Assembly: GCF_003255815.1 (NCBI RefSeq)
Contig: NC_037680.1
Span: 25,762,304-25,826,303 of the forward strand
Direction: 5' to 3'
Length of the DNA stretch: 64,000 bases
Source: Theropithecus gelada
Lineage: Eukaryota > Chordata > Mammalia > Primates > Cercopithecidae
The position numbers and the translations under genes were made by a program. Within the stretch, counting starts at the first letter, position 1, and the number at the start of each line of letters is the position of its first letter. The notes below the pieces were generated by a model. That model was not told the DNA's origin and ran no database searches. It saw only the letters and a list, made by a program, of their open reading frames with translations. Shown here piece by piece: positions 12,357 through 22,927 of the stretch.

Positions 12357-13756
12357 GGTGGAGTCTTTTGGGTTTTCTACATACAAAATTATTTCTTTGC
12401 AAATAGGCATAATTTAATTTCTTCCTTTCCAATTTAAATGCCTTTTATTTCTTCTCTTTCTTTCTTTCTTTTTTTTTTTTTGCCTAATTGTTCTTAGTAC
12501 TATATTTAATAGAAGTTGTGAAAGTAGGTGGGCATCCTTGTCTTGTTCCTGATCTTAGAGAAAAAGCTTTCAGTTTGTTTTATTGAGTATCAAATTAGCT
12601 GAAGGACTGTTATATATGGCTTTATGGTGTTGAACTACATTTCTTCTATACCTAATTTGTTGAGAGTTTTTATGATTAAAGGATGTTTAATTTTGCCTAA
12701 TGCTTTTTCGGGATCTGTTGAGATAAGTGCACGATTTTTGTTTTTCGTTCCTTAACATGTTGTATCACATTTATTAATTTGCATACGTTGAACTATCATT
12801 GCATACCAGTACTAAATTCCACTTCGTGATGTTGAATGGTCCTTTTCATGTGCTGTTGAATTTTATTTGCTAGTATTTTGCTGAAGATTTTTACATCTAT
12901 GTTTTTCAGGGATATTGGCCTGTGATGTTCTTTTCTTGTAGTTTTCTTGTTTGTCTTTGGTATCAAGGTAATGTTATCCTCATTAAATGAATTTGGAAGT
13001 ATGCTCTCCTCTTCAATATTTAAAAAAAAACTTTGAAAAGGATTCATATTTGTTCCTCTTAAATGTCTGTAGGAATACAGCAGTGAAGCCATAGATCTGG
13101 GCTTTTCTTTGATAAGAAACTGTTTTAAACTGATGCAATCTCCTTACTCCTTATTGACCTGTCCAGAGTTTTTATTTCTTCATAATTTGGTCTTGGTAGG
13201 TTTTAAGTTTCTAGGAATTTATTCATTTCTTCTAGGTTATCCAATTTCTTGGTAAATAATTATTTATAGTAGTCTTATATAATTATTTGTATTTCTGTGG
13301 TATCAGTTGTAATGTTTCCCCTTTTTTTCTAATTTTATTTCTTTGAGTCTTTCTCTGTTTTTTTTAGTCTAGCTAAAGGTTCTTGATTTTGTTTATCTTT
13401 TCAAAAAAACACAACTCTTCATTTTGTTGATATTTTCTCTTGGTATTCTAATCTCTATTTCATTGTCTCTGCTCTGATATTTATTAATGTCTTTCTTCTA
13501 TTAATGATAGACTTAGTTTGTTACTTTTCTAGTTCGTTGTGGCATAACATTAAGCTATTTAAGATCGTTCTTCTCCTTTGATAGGCATTTGTTGACATAA
13601 ACTTCCTTTCTAGAACTGCTTTGCTGCATCCCATACATTTTGGTATGCTGTATTTCCATTTTTGTTTAACTGACACTGTTTTTTAAAATTTCTTTTTTTA
13701 TTTTTTCTTTGACACATTGGTTTTTCAAGAGCATGTTGTGTATATCCAACATATTT
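10330..13756 (-). mobile_element. Old L1 (L1MA-type), 3' part, minus strand
   Basis: Read on minus, this is the 3'UTR and ORF2 of an L1MA-class element. It has the TTATTGAGGTATAATTGACA-like 3' end (10340-10365), the C-terminal region (10790-11130), and ORF2 up to the linker after the endonuclease (to about 13756). ORF2 is littered with stops; one surviving minus frame (12796-13092) shows the block SIEEESILPNSF-like followed by NITLIPKTNKK and RPISLKNIDVKI, typical of the RT fingers. Divergence is much higher than in the L1PA copies. A T run at 12328-12356 is an expansion of a short T tract present in the family. Confidence 0.85.
12328..12356 (+). repeat. Poly-T run inside old L1
   Basis: About 29 T at a place where the L1MA family has a tract of about seven, so it is a homopolymer expansion after insertion. 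Confidence 0.85.
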
Positions 13757-13945
13757 GTCATTTGAACAATGCTATATACTAAAAGGGTCTAGAACATTCC
13801 ATCAAACAGCAGCAGAATATACTTTTTTCTCAACCACTTTCTTCAGAACAGATTATGTGTTAGGCTACAAAACAAGTCTTAGCAAATCTAAGAAGACTGA
13901 AATTATATCAAGCATCTTTTCCAATCATCACAATTCACTTTCTGC
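13757..13945 (+). mobile_element. Inverted endonuclease segment within the old L1
   Basis: This roughly 190-bp piece reads as L1 ORF2 endonuclease in the plus direction, while both neighbours read minus. The plus translation contains RTFHQTAAEYTFFS, then LGYKTSLSKSKK, then EIISSIFSNHHN, matching the endonuclease C-terminal part (the usual SDH appears as SNH). The left neighbour corresponds to sequence just 3' of this segment. The right neighbour corresponds to sequence several hundred bases 5' of it. So the piece is inverted in place, with loss of part of the endonuclease. Confidence 0.75.
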
Positions 13946-14822
13946 CTATGTGTGTGCTTAAAGCTAAAGAAAGTTCCTTGAGGCAGCATATAGTTAGAAA
14001 TTCTTTCTTTATCTATTCAGCCACTCTGTGTTGTTTGATTGGAGAAGATAATTTATTGACATTTAAAGTAATTACTGATAGATAAGGACTTACTATAGTT
14101 ATTTTATTGTTACCTGCTTTATATTTCCTTTAACTCTTCCTGTCTTCTTTTCTTCCTTTGTGTTTTAATAACTTTTGTAGTCATATGCTTTAATTCCTTT
14201 TTCTTTATCTTTTGTGTATCTATTACAGGTTTTTTCTTTGTGGTTACTGTGAGGCTTACATAGAGTTTACTATATTTATAACAGTCTGTTTTTTAGCTGA
14301 TAACCACTTAACTTCAACCAAATTTTTTAAAACTACATTTCAATTTCCTTTCTCCCCACATTTTACATTACTCATGCCACAACTTACATCCATTACCAAA
14401 TCTTGAGTGTTCATTACCAAATCATGTGGCTCCACTTTATTCATATACTTTTACCTTTTAACTGTCTTGTTAGAATTAAAAATTAGAATATTCTGAATTT
14501 CTCCATATTTTTACCTGTACACTGAATTTATAGGTTTTCATGTTCTTAGCATCTTTTTATTTCAGTTGAAGAAATTTCTTTAGCATTTTTTGTAAGGCAG
14601 GACTAGTGGCAATGAACTCCCACAGCTGTTGTGCGTCTGGGGAAGCCCTTATCTTTCCTTAATTTCTGTAGGACAGTCTTGCCAGGTATAATATTCTTGT
14701 TGCCTGGCAGTTTTTTTTTTTTTTTTTTCCTGTCAGTACTTTGAATATATTACCCTACTCTCTCCTGGCCTACAAGGTTCCTGTTGAGAAAGTTACTGAT
14801 AGTCTTATAAAAATTTCCTTGT
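13946..14822 (-). mobile_element. Old L1 (L1MA-type), endonuclease start to ORF1 end
   Basis: Minus-strand sequence continues the old L1 in the 5' direction: ORF2 start and the region around ACTATATGCTGCCT (endonuclease E43 area), the ORF1-ORF2 spacer, then the ORF1 C-terminal region (TTGCCAGGTATAATATTCTTG on plus around 14680, TCTCCTGGCCTACAAGG around 14761). It is interrupted by an Alu at 14823. Confidence 0.8.
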
Positions 14823-14878
14823 GGCCGGGCGCGGTGGCTCAAGCCTGTAATCCCAGCACTTTGGGAGGCCGAGACGGG
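14823..14878 (+). mobile_element. Partial AluY, AluYR-like 5' end, cut by gap
   Basis: The first 56 bases of an Alu, nearly free of mutations. It carries GGCTCAAGCCTG and GAGACGGG where human AluY has GGCTCACGCCTG and GAGGCGGG. I know this combination as typical of Old World monkey AluYR subfamilies. The rest lies in the N run. It inserted into the old L1 ORF1. Confidence 0.85.
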
Positions 14879-15278
14879 NNNNNNNNNNNNNNNNNNNNNN
14901 NNNNNNNNNNNNNNNNNNNNNNNNNNNNNNNNNNNNNNNNNNNNNNNNNNNNNNNNNNNNNNNNNNNNNNNNNNNNNNNNNNNNNNNNNNNNNNNNNNNN
15001 NNNNNNNNNNNNNNNNNNNNNNNNNNNNNNNNNNNNNNNNNNNNNNNNNNNNNNNNNNNNNNNNNNNNNNNNNNNNNNNNNNNNNNNNNNNNNNNNNNNN
15101 NNNNNNNNNNNNNNNNNNNNNNNNNNNNNNNNNNNNNNNNNNNNNNNNNNNNNNNNNNNNNNNNNNNNNNNNNNNNNNNNNNNNNNNNNNNNNNNNNNNN
15201 NNNNNNNNNNNNNNNNNNNNNNNNNNNNNNNNNNNNNNNNNNNNNNNNNNNNNNNNNNNNNNNNNNNNNNNNNNNNNN
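14879..15278. other. Assembly gap (400 N)
   Basis: Exactly 400 unknown bases between two Alus in tail-to-tail orientation. From the L1 flanks I expect the gap to hold the rest of the left Alu with its tail, a short stretch of old-L1 ORF1, and the rest of the right Alu's poly-A. Translations running through it are artefacts. Confidence 0.97.
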
Positions 15279-15587
15279 TTTTTTTTTTTTTTTTTTTTTT
15301 TTTGAGACAGAGTCTCGCTGTGTCACCCAGGCTGGAGTGCAGTGGCACGATCTCAGCTCACTGCAAGCTCTGCCTCCCAGGTTCACGCCATTCTCCTGCC
15401 TCAGCCTCCCAAGTAGCTGGGACTACAGGCACCCACCCCCACACTCGGCTAATTTTTTTGTGTGTTTTCAGTAGAAACGGGGTTTCACCATGTTAGCCAG
15501 AATGGTCTCAATCCCCTGACCTCGTGATCCACCCATCTTGGCCTCCCAAAGTGCTGGGATTACAGGAGTGAGCCACCGCATCTGGTC
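15279..15587 (-). mobile_element. AluY, minus strand
   Basis: Full-length Alu in reverse: T run at the gap edge (15279-15303), GAGACAGAGTCTCGCTGTGT, the right monomer, the middle A-rich region and the 5' end at 15587. The GAGAATGGCG and GAGCTTGCAGTGAGC features (on minus) fit AluY. Moderately mutated, older than the partial Alu on the other side of the gap. Confidence 0.93.
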
Positions 15588-15625
15588 AAGATCTCTTTAT
15601 ATTTAATTCATTTGGGGTTCTTTTT
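15588..15625 (-). mobile_element. Old L1 ORF1 remnant, far side of the Alu pair
   Basis: The bases AAGATCTCTTTATATTTAAT and CATTTGGGGTTC resemble antisense L1MA ORF1 further 5' than 14822, so the old L1 seems to resume briefly here before similarity is lost. Confidence 0.45.
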
Positions 15626-16249
15626 TCTTTGAGTGGCCTGTTTAAGGTTCAGTCTTCCCTGCTCAAATGTCTCTGCCAGCACCATTCAAGGGCCCAATCC
15701 ATTGTCATGGTGTCACATATATCACTGTGGGACTCCCATAACCACGAAACCATATTATAACATAATAATCATGAAACTTATTGTTCTGTGTACGCAGCTG
15801 CCCTGATATAATGGGAAAATTGCTTGTTGAGAGGTGAGCTAAGGTACCAGCTCAAGAACAACACCTTCAAGGTTGAGTGGCCATCCACTAAAATAAGGTA
15901 TATACACTTAACCAATAGCCAACAATCAGTGACTAGAACACACAGGTCAAGGAGCAAAGGATTGGAAATAGAAACAGCTCTTATTGCCAGCATTCTCAGG
16001 GACCTATCTATGGAAATCAAACTCTTCACAACATTCTTCTTTCTGTCTCTTATTCAGATAGGTAAATGTTTGCATGGAATTATCTTACTGACCAAATTAA
16101 AAACCAGTTGTCCAGTTATCCTACTGGACACCTGGATTTCCATATACTGATTAGTATAGGACTGGTTGTTGCATATGGATCTCCAGGAGATAGACCTCAA
16201 TTGCATATCTGAAGCAGGGGTTGGAAAAACCATTTATTTAAAAATATCA
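15626..16249. other. Unassigned sequence between L1 elements
   Basis: I recognise no element. Overlapping frames on both strands (15824-16150 plus, 15778-16029 minus) show no domain. It might be an old LTR-retrotransposon fragment, but I cannot support that. Confidence 0.45.
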
Positions 16250-16513
16250 TGACAAACTTCTGCCCAGCAAGGAAAATAATCAACAGAGTGGAGAGACAAC
16301 ACAGGATGAGAGAAAATTTGTGCAAAGTATACATCTGATAAAGGGTTACTATCTAAAATATATAAGAAATTCAAACAACTGAGTAGCAACAAATAATGTG
16401 ATTTAAAGATAGGCAAAAAATGTTCAATGTCACTAATCATTTGGGAAATGAAAACAAAACAAAACACTATATCACCTCACACCTCTTACAATGGCTGTTA
16501 TAGAAAGACAAAA
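16250..16513 (+). mobile_element. Old L1 (L1MA-type) ORF2 3' fragment, left part
   Basis: Plus-strand ORF2 C-terminal sequence (around GACAAACTTCTGCCCAGCAA, then CATCTGATAAAGGGTTACTA) with an internal deletion near 16400. It breaks at 16513, where L1-A begins, and resumes at 22928, so L1-A inserted into it. Confidence 0.8.
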
Positions 16514-17790
16514 GCTGGTGGGTGGCAAGGTGGCAGAATAGGAACAGCTCTGGTCTGCAGCTCCCAGCAAGACCAATGAAGAAGGCGCATGATTTCTGCA
16601 TTTCCAGCTGACGTACCAGGCTCATATCATTGGGCCTGGTTAGACAGTGGGTGCAGCCCACGGAGGGCAAGCCAAAGCAGGGTGGGGCGATGCCTCACCT
16701 GGGAAGCACAAGGGGTCATTGACCTCCCTCCTCTAGCCAAGGGAAGCCATGAGGGACTGTGCCATGAGGAATGGTGCACTCTGGCCCAGATACTATGCTT
16801 TTCCCATGGTCTTCACAACCTGAAGACCAGGAGATTCCCTCAGGTGCCTACATCACCAGGACCCTGGGTTTCAAGCACAAAACTGGACGGCCATTTGAGC
16901 AGACACCAAGCTAGCTGCAGGAGTTCCTTTTTCATATCCCAGTAGCACCTGGAACACCAGCAAGAAAATAAAACACTTACTACCCTGGAAAGGGGGCTGA
17001 AGCCAGGCAGCCAAGTGGTCTAGCTCAGCGGATCCCACCCCCACAGAGCCCAGCAAGCTAAGATCTATTGGCTTAAAATTATCACTGCCAGCACAGCAGT
17101 CTGAAGTCGACTTGGGACACTTGAGCTTGGTGGGGGGAGGGGCGTCCACCATTACTGACTACTGAGTAGGTGGTTTTCCCCTCACAGTGTAATCAGACTT
17201 CCTCTCTACATTCCTCCTCTCGGGGCAGTGTCTCTGAAAGAAAAGCAGCAGCCCCAGTCAGGGGTTTATAGATAAAACTCCCATCTCCCTGGGACAGAGC
17301 ACCTGGGGGAAGGGGTGGCTGTGGGCACAGCTTCAGCAAACTTAAACGTTCCTGCCTGCTAGCTCTGAAGAAAGCAGCAGATCACCCAGCACAGCACTCA
17401 AGCTCTGCTAAGGGACAGACTGCCTACTCAAGTGGGTCCCTGACCCCCGTGGCTTCTGGCTAGGAGACACTTCCCAGTAGGGGCTGACAGACACCTCATA
17501 CAGGAGAGCTCCGGCTGGCATATGGCAGGTGCCCCTCTGGGACAAAGCTTCCAAAGGAAGGAACAGACAGAAATCTTCGCTGTTCTGCAGCCTATGCTGC
17601 TGATACCCAGGTAAACAGGTCTGGAGTGGACCCCCAGCAAACTCCAGCAGATCTGAAGCAGAGGGGCCTGACTGAAGGAAAATTAACAAACAGAAAGGAA
17701 TAGCATTAACATCAACAAAAAGGATGTCACACAGAAACTCCATCTGAAGGTCACCAACATGAAAGACCAAAGGTAGATAAATCCATGAAG
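16514..17790 (+). promoter_or_regulatory. L1-A 5'UTR (internal promoter region)
   Basis: In the L1 family this region holds an internal Pol II promoter with a YY1 site at the very start. Here the site reads AAGGTGGC (16527-16534) instead of AAGATGGC, so it is altered. The block at about 16905-17120 (CTAGCTGCAGGAGTTCC, GGGGGCTGAAGCC, CTGAAGTCGACTTGGG) is not present in L1-B and marks a different 5'UTR type. Confidence 0.75.
16871..17152 (-). pseudogene. ORF0-like antisense frame of L1-A
   Basis: A 93-codon frame on the strand opposite the L1, in the 5'UTR. It starts MVDAPPP and continues with STSDCCAGSD, resembling the start of primate L1 ORF0, a short antisense ORF described for the L1 5'UTR. 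The ATG has G at -3 and G at +4. After the first third the sequence departs from what I know of ORF0 because this element has a different 5'UTR block. Whether it is transcribed or translated cannot be seen. Confidence 0.5.
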
Positions 17791-18813
17791 ATGAGGAAAA
17801 ACCATTGCAAAAAGTCTGAAAATTCCAAAAACCAGAGCACCTCTTCTCCTCCGAAGGATCACAACTCTGTGCCAGCAAGAGAACAAAACTGGACGGAGAA
17901 TGAGTTTGATGAACTGAGAGAAGTAGGCTTCCGAAGGTGGGTAATAACAGACTCTTCCAAGCTAAAGGAGCATGTTGTAATCCAATGCAAAGAAGCTAAG
18001 AACCTTGAAAAAAGGTCAGAGAATGGCAAACTGGAATAAGCACTTTAGAGAAGAACATAAATGACCTGATAGAGCTGAAAATCACAGCAGGAGAACTTTG
18101 TGAAGCATACATAAGTATCAATAGCCAAATCAATCAAGTGGAATAAAGGCCATAAGAGATCGAAGATCGACTTAATGAAATAAAGCGTGAAGACAAGATT
18201 AGAGAAGAAAGAATGAAAAGGAATGAACACAGCCTCCAAGAAATATGAGACTATGTGAAAAGACCAAACCTATGTTTGACTGGTGTACCTGAAAGTGATG
18301 GGGAGAATGGAACCAAGTGGAAAATGCTCTTCAGGATATTATCCAGGAGGACTTCTCCAACTTAGCAAGACAGGCCAACATTCAAATTCAGGAAATACAG
18401 AAAACACCACAAAGATACTCCTTGAGAAGAGCAACCCAAAGACACATAATCATCAGACTCACCGAGGTTGAAATGAAGGAAAAAATGTTAAGGGCAGCCA
18501 AAAAGAACGGTAGGGTTACCCACAAAGGGAAGCCCATCAGACTAACAGCAGATCTCTCAGCAGAAACCCCACAGGCAGAAGACAGTGGGGGCCAATATTC
18601 AGCATTCTTAAAGAAAAGGATTTTCAACCCAGAATTTCATATCCAGCCAAACTAAGCTTCATAAGTGAAGGAGAAATAAAATCCTTTACAGACAAGCAAA
18701 TGCTAAGAGATGTTGTCACCATCAGGCCTGCCTTACAAGAGCTACTGAAGGAAGCACTAAATATGGGAATGAAAAACCGGTACCAGCCACTGCAAAAACA
18801 TACCAAAATGTAA
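17791..18813 (+). pseudogene. L1-A ORF1 (RNA-binding chaperone), broken
   Basis: ORF1p is the trimeric RNA-binding protein of L1: coiled coil, RRM, C-terminal domain. The start is at 17791, with one extra in-frame ATG at 17785. The N-terminal part reads to a stop at 18037-18039 in the coiled-coil region, within what should be GKLE. The RRM/CTD part reads from 18317 (MENALQDIIQEDFSNLARQA) through RYSLRRATQRHIIIRLT and GRVTHKGKPIRLTADLSAET. A lost base just after this shifts the frame. The normal stop position is TAA at 18811-18813. Length 1023 bp is close to the family's size, so decay is by small changes, not truncation. Confidence 0.9.
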
Positions 18814-18876
18814 AGACCATTGACACTATGAAGAAGCTGCATCAACTAATGGGCAAAATAAACAGCTAGCATCATA

Positions 18877-21800
18877 ATGACAGGATCAAATTCACACATA
18901 ACAACATTAACCTTAAATGTAAATAGGCTAAATGCCCCAATTAAAAGACACAGACTGGCAAACTGGATAAAGAGTCAAAACCCATCAGTGTGCTGTATTC
19001 AGGAGACCCATCTCACATGCAAAGACACATATAGGCTCAAAATAAAGGGATGGAGGAAGATTTACCAAGCAAATGGAAAGCAAAAAAAAAAAAAGCAAGG
19101 GTTTCAATCCTAGTCTCTGATAAAACAGACTTTAAACCAACAAAGATCAAAAAAGACAAAGAAGGGCATTATATAATGGTAAAGGGATTAATGCAACAAG
19201 AAAAGCTAACTATACTAACTATATATGTACCCAATACAGGAGCACCCAGAATCATAAAGCAAGTTTGTGAAGACCTACAAACAGACTTAGACTCCCACAC
19301 AGTAATATTGGGAGAATTTAACACCCCACTGTCAATATTAGATCAACGAGACAGAAAATTAACAAGGATATTCAGGACTTGAACTCAGCTCTGGACCAAG
19401 CAGACCTAATAGACATCTACAGAACTCTCCACCTCAAATCAATAGAATATATATTCTTTGCAGTACCACATCGCACTTTTTCTAAAATTGACCACATAAT
19501 TGGAAGTAAAACACTCCTCAGCGAATACAAAAGAATGGAAATCATAGCAAACAGTCTCTCAGACCACAGTGCAATCAGATTAGAACTTAGGATTAAGAAA
19601 GTCACTAAAAACCACACAACTACATGGAAACTGAACAACCTGCACCTGAATGAGTACCAGGTAAATAACAACATGAAGGTAGAAATAAATTAGTTCTTTA
19701 AAACCAAGGAGAACAAAGACAAAACGTACCAGGATCTCTGGGGCACAGCTAAAGCAGTGTTTAGAGGGAAATTTATAGCACTAAATTCCCACAGGAGAAA
19801 GTGGGGAAGATCTAAAATAAAATCTAACATCACAATTAAAAGACTAGAGAAGCAAGAGCAAACAAATCCAAAAGCTAGCAGAAGACAAGAAATAACTAAG
19901 ATCAGAGTAGAACTGAAGGAGATAGACACATGAAAAACTCTTCAAAAAATTAGTGAATCCAGGAGCTGGTTTTAGAAAAATTAACAAAATAGATAGACTG
20001 CTAGTAAGACTAATGAAGAAATGAGAGAAGAATCAAATAGACATGATAAAAAATGATAAAGGGGATATCACCACTGATCCCACATAAATACAAACTGCCA
20101 ACATTGAATACTATGAACACCTCTATGCAAAAAAACTAAAAAATCTAAAAGAAATGGATCAATTCCTAGACACATACACGCTCCCAAGACTAAACCAGAA
20201 AGAAGTCAAATCCCTGAATAGACCAATAACAAGTTCTGAAATTGAGGCAGTAATTGATACCCTACAAACCAAAAAAAAGCCCAGGAGCAGATGGATTCAC
20301 AGTCGAATTATTCAAGAGGTATAAAGAGGAGCTGGTACCATTCCTTATTAAACTATTACAAATGACAGAAAAAGAGGAATTCCTCCCTAACACATTTTAT
20401 GAGGTCGGCATCATCCTGATACCAAAACATGGCAGAGATGCAACAAAAAAGACAATTTAAGGTCAATATCCCTTACGAACATCAATCTAAAAATCCTCAA
20501 TAAAATACTGGAAACCAAATCCAGCAGCACATCAAAAAGCTTAACCACCATGATCAAGCCAGCTTTATCCCTTGGATGTAAGGCTGGTTCAACATATGCA
20601 AATCAGTAAACATAATCCATCACATAAACAGAACCAAAGACAAAAACCACATGATTATCTCAACAGATGCGGAAAAGGCCTTTGACAAAATTCAACAGCG
20701 CTTCATGCTAAAACCTCTCAATAAACTAGGTATTGGTGGATTGTATCTCAAAATAATAAGAGCTACATATGACAAACATAAAGCCAATATCATACAAAAT
20801 GGGCAAAAGCTGGAAGCATTCCTTTTGAAAACCAGCACAAGACAAGGATGCCCTCTCTCACCACTCCTATTCAACACATTATTGGAAGTTCTGGCCAGGG
20901 CAATCAGGCAAGAGAAAGAAAGAAGGAGTATTCAGATAAGAAGAGAGAAAGTCAAATTTTCTCTGTTTGCGATGACATGATTGTATATTTAGAAAACCCC
21001 ATCATCTCAGCCCTAAATCTCCTGAAGCTGATAAGCAATTTCAATAAATTCTCAGGATTCAAAATCAATGTACAAATATCAGAAGCATTCCTATACACCA
21101 ATAACAGACAAATAGAGAGTGAAATATGAGTGAAATCCCATTCACAATTGCTTCAAAGAGAATAAAATACCTAGGAATCCAACTTACAAGGGATGTGAAG
21201 GACCTCTTCAAGGAGAACTACAAACCACTGCTCAAGGAAATAAGAGAGGACACAAATGGAAAAACATTCCATGCTCATGTATAGGAAGAATCAATATCGT
21301 GAAAATGACCATACTGCCCAAAGTGATTTATACATTCAATGCTATCCCCATCAAGCTACCATTGACTTTCTTCACAGAATTAGAAAAAAAGCTACTTTAA
21401 ATTTCATATGGAACCAAAAAAGAACCCTTATTGCCAAGACAATCCTAAGCAAAAGGAACAAAGCTGGAGGCATCACACTACCTGACTTCAAACTATACTA
21501 CAAGGCTACAGTAACCAAAACAGCTTGATCCTGGCACTAAAACAGATATCTAAACCAATGGAATGGAATAGAGGCCTCAGAAATAATGCCACACATCTAC
21601 AATCATCTGATCTTTGACAAACCTGACAAGAACAAACAATGGGGAAAAGATTCCCTATTTAATAAATGGTGTTGGGAAAACTGGCTAGCCATATGCAGAA
21701 AACAGAAACTTGACCCCTTCCTTATACCATATACAAAAATTAACTCAAGATGGATTAAAGATTTAAATGTTCCACCTAAAATCATAAAAACCGTAGAAGA

Positions 21801-22691
21801 AAACCTAGGCAGTACCATTCAGGACATAGGCATGGGCAAAGTCTTCATGACTAAAACACTAAAAGCAATGGCAACAATAGCCAAAATTGACAAACAGGAT
21901 CTAATTAAACTAAAGTGCTTCTGCACAGCAAAAGAAACTATCATCAGAGTGGAAAGGCAACCTACAGAATGGGAGAAAATTTTTGCAATCTATCCAGCTG
22001 ACAAAGAGCTAATATCCAGAATCTACAAAGAACTGAACAAATTTACAAGAAAAATACAAACAACCCCATCAAAAAGTGGGCAAAGGATATAAACAGACAC
22101 TTCTCAAAAAAAAGACATTTATGTGCCAGCAAACATATGAAAAGAAGCTCATCATCCCTGGTCATTAGAGAAATGCAAATCAAAACCACAATGAGATACC
22201 ATCTCACACCAGTTAGAATGAGGATCATTAAAAATTCAGAAAACAACAGATGCTGGAGAGGATGTGGAGAAATAGGAATGCTTTTACACTTTTGGTGGGA
22301 GTATAAATTAGTTCAACCATTTTGGAAGACAGTGTGGTGATTCCTCAAGGATCTAGAACCAGAAATACCATTTGACCCAGCAATCCCATTACTGGGTATA
22401 TACTCAAAGGATTATAAATCATTTTGCTATAAAGACACATGCACACATATGTTTATTAAAGCACTGTTCTCAATAGCAAAGACTTGGAACCAACCCAAAT
22501 GCCCATCAATGATAGACTGGATAAAGAAAATGTGGCACATATACACCATGGAATACTATGCAGCCATAAAAAAGGATGAGTTCATGTCCTTTGCAGGGAC
22601 ATGGATGAAGCTGGAAGCTATCATTATCAGCAAACTAACACAGGAACAGAAAACCAAACACCACATGTTCTCACTCATAAGTGGGAGTTGA
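18877..22691 (+). pseudogene. L1-A ORF2 (endonuclease-reverse transcriptase), broken
   Basis: The start ATG is 63 bases after the ORF1 stop; the end is TGA 22689-22691. Endonuclease: N14 region (LNVNRLNAPIKRHR) and E43 (CCIQETHL) are kept. The metal/catalytic aspartate in the usual GDFN is glutamate here (GEFNTPLS, codon 19314-19316). KIDHIIG and SDHSA are kept. Reverse transcriptase: pieces at 20254-20460 and 20651-20980 (STDAEKAFDKIQ, TRQGCPLSPLLFN). A one-base loss at 20970/20971 breaks the FADD active site, leaving DDMIVYLENP in another frame. The C-terminal Cys-rich region reads CWRGCGEIGMLLHFWWEY, with two cysteines replaced. At least ten frame changes or stops occur. Confidence 0.92.
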
Positions 22692-22927
22692 ACAATGAGA
22701 ACACATGAACATAGGGAGGGGAACATCACACACTGGGGCCTGTCAGAGGGTAGGGGGCTAGGCAAGGGATAGTATTAGTAGAAATACCTAATGTAGATGA
22801 TGGGTTGATGGGTGCAGCAAACCATCATGGCACGTGTATACCTATGTAACAAATCTGCACATTCTGCACATGTATTCCAGAACTTGAAGTAAAATTTAAA
22901 AAAAGAAATAAAAATAAAAATATAAAA

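Larger units (their letters stand above)
16514..22927 (+). mobile_element. Near-full-length L1PA-type LINE ('L1-A')
   Basis: About 6.4 kb with all parts in order: 5'UTR (16514-17790), ORF1 (17791-18813), spacer, ORF2 (18877-22691), 3'UTR and an impure A-rich tail (to 22927). It inserted into an older L1MA-type element of the same strand, whose two halves flank it. The target-site duplication is indistinct because the target was A-rich (GAAAGACAAAAG left, ATAAAAGATGAAAG right). The 5'UTR is of an older L1PA class than that of L1-B. Both ORFs carry stops and frameshifts, so it is a dead copy. Confidence 0.95.

Noticed and set aside
14741..15496. Long frames (169-251 codons) on both strands
   Set aside because: They run through 400 N and through Alu sequence; no real coding content.
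15824..16150. 108-codon plus frame considered as a retroviral env/pol scrap
   Set aside because: No motif of a retroviral protein found, and an opposite-strand frame is equally open.
17408..17878. 156-codon minus frame
   Set aside because: Antisense to the L1-A 5'UTR and ORF1 start, downstream of the ORF0 position; no domain recognised.
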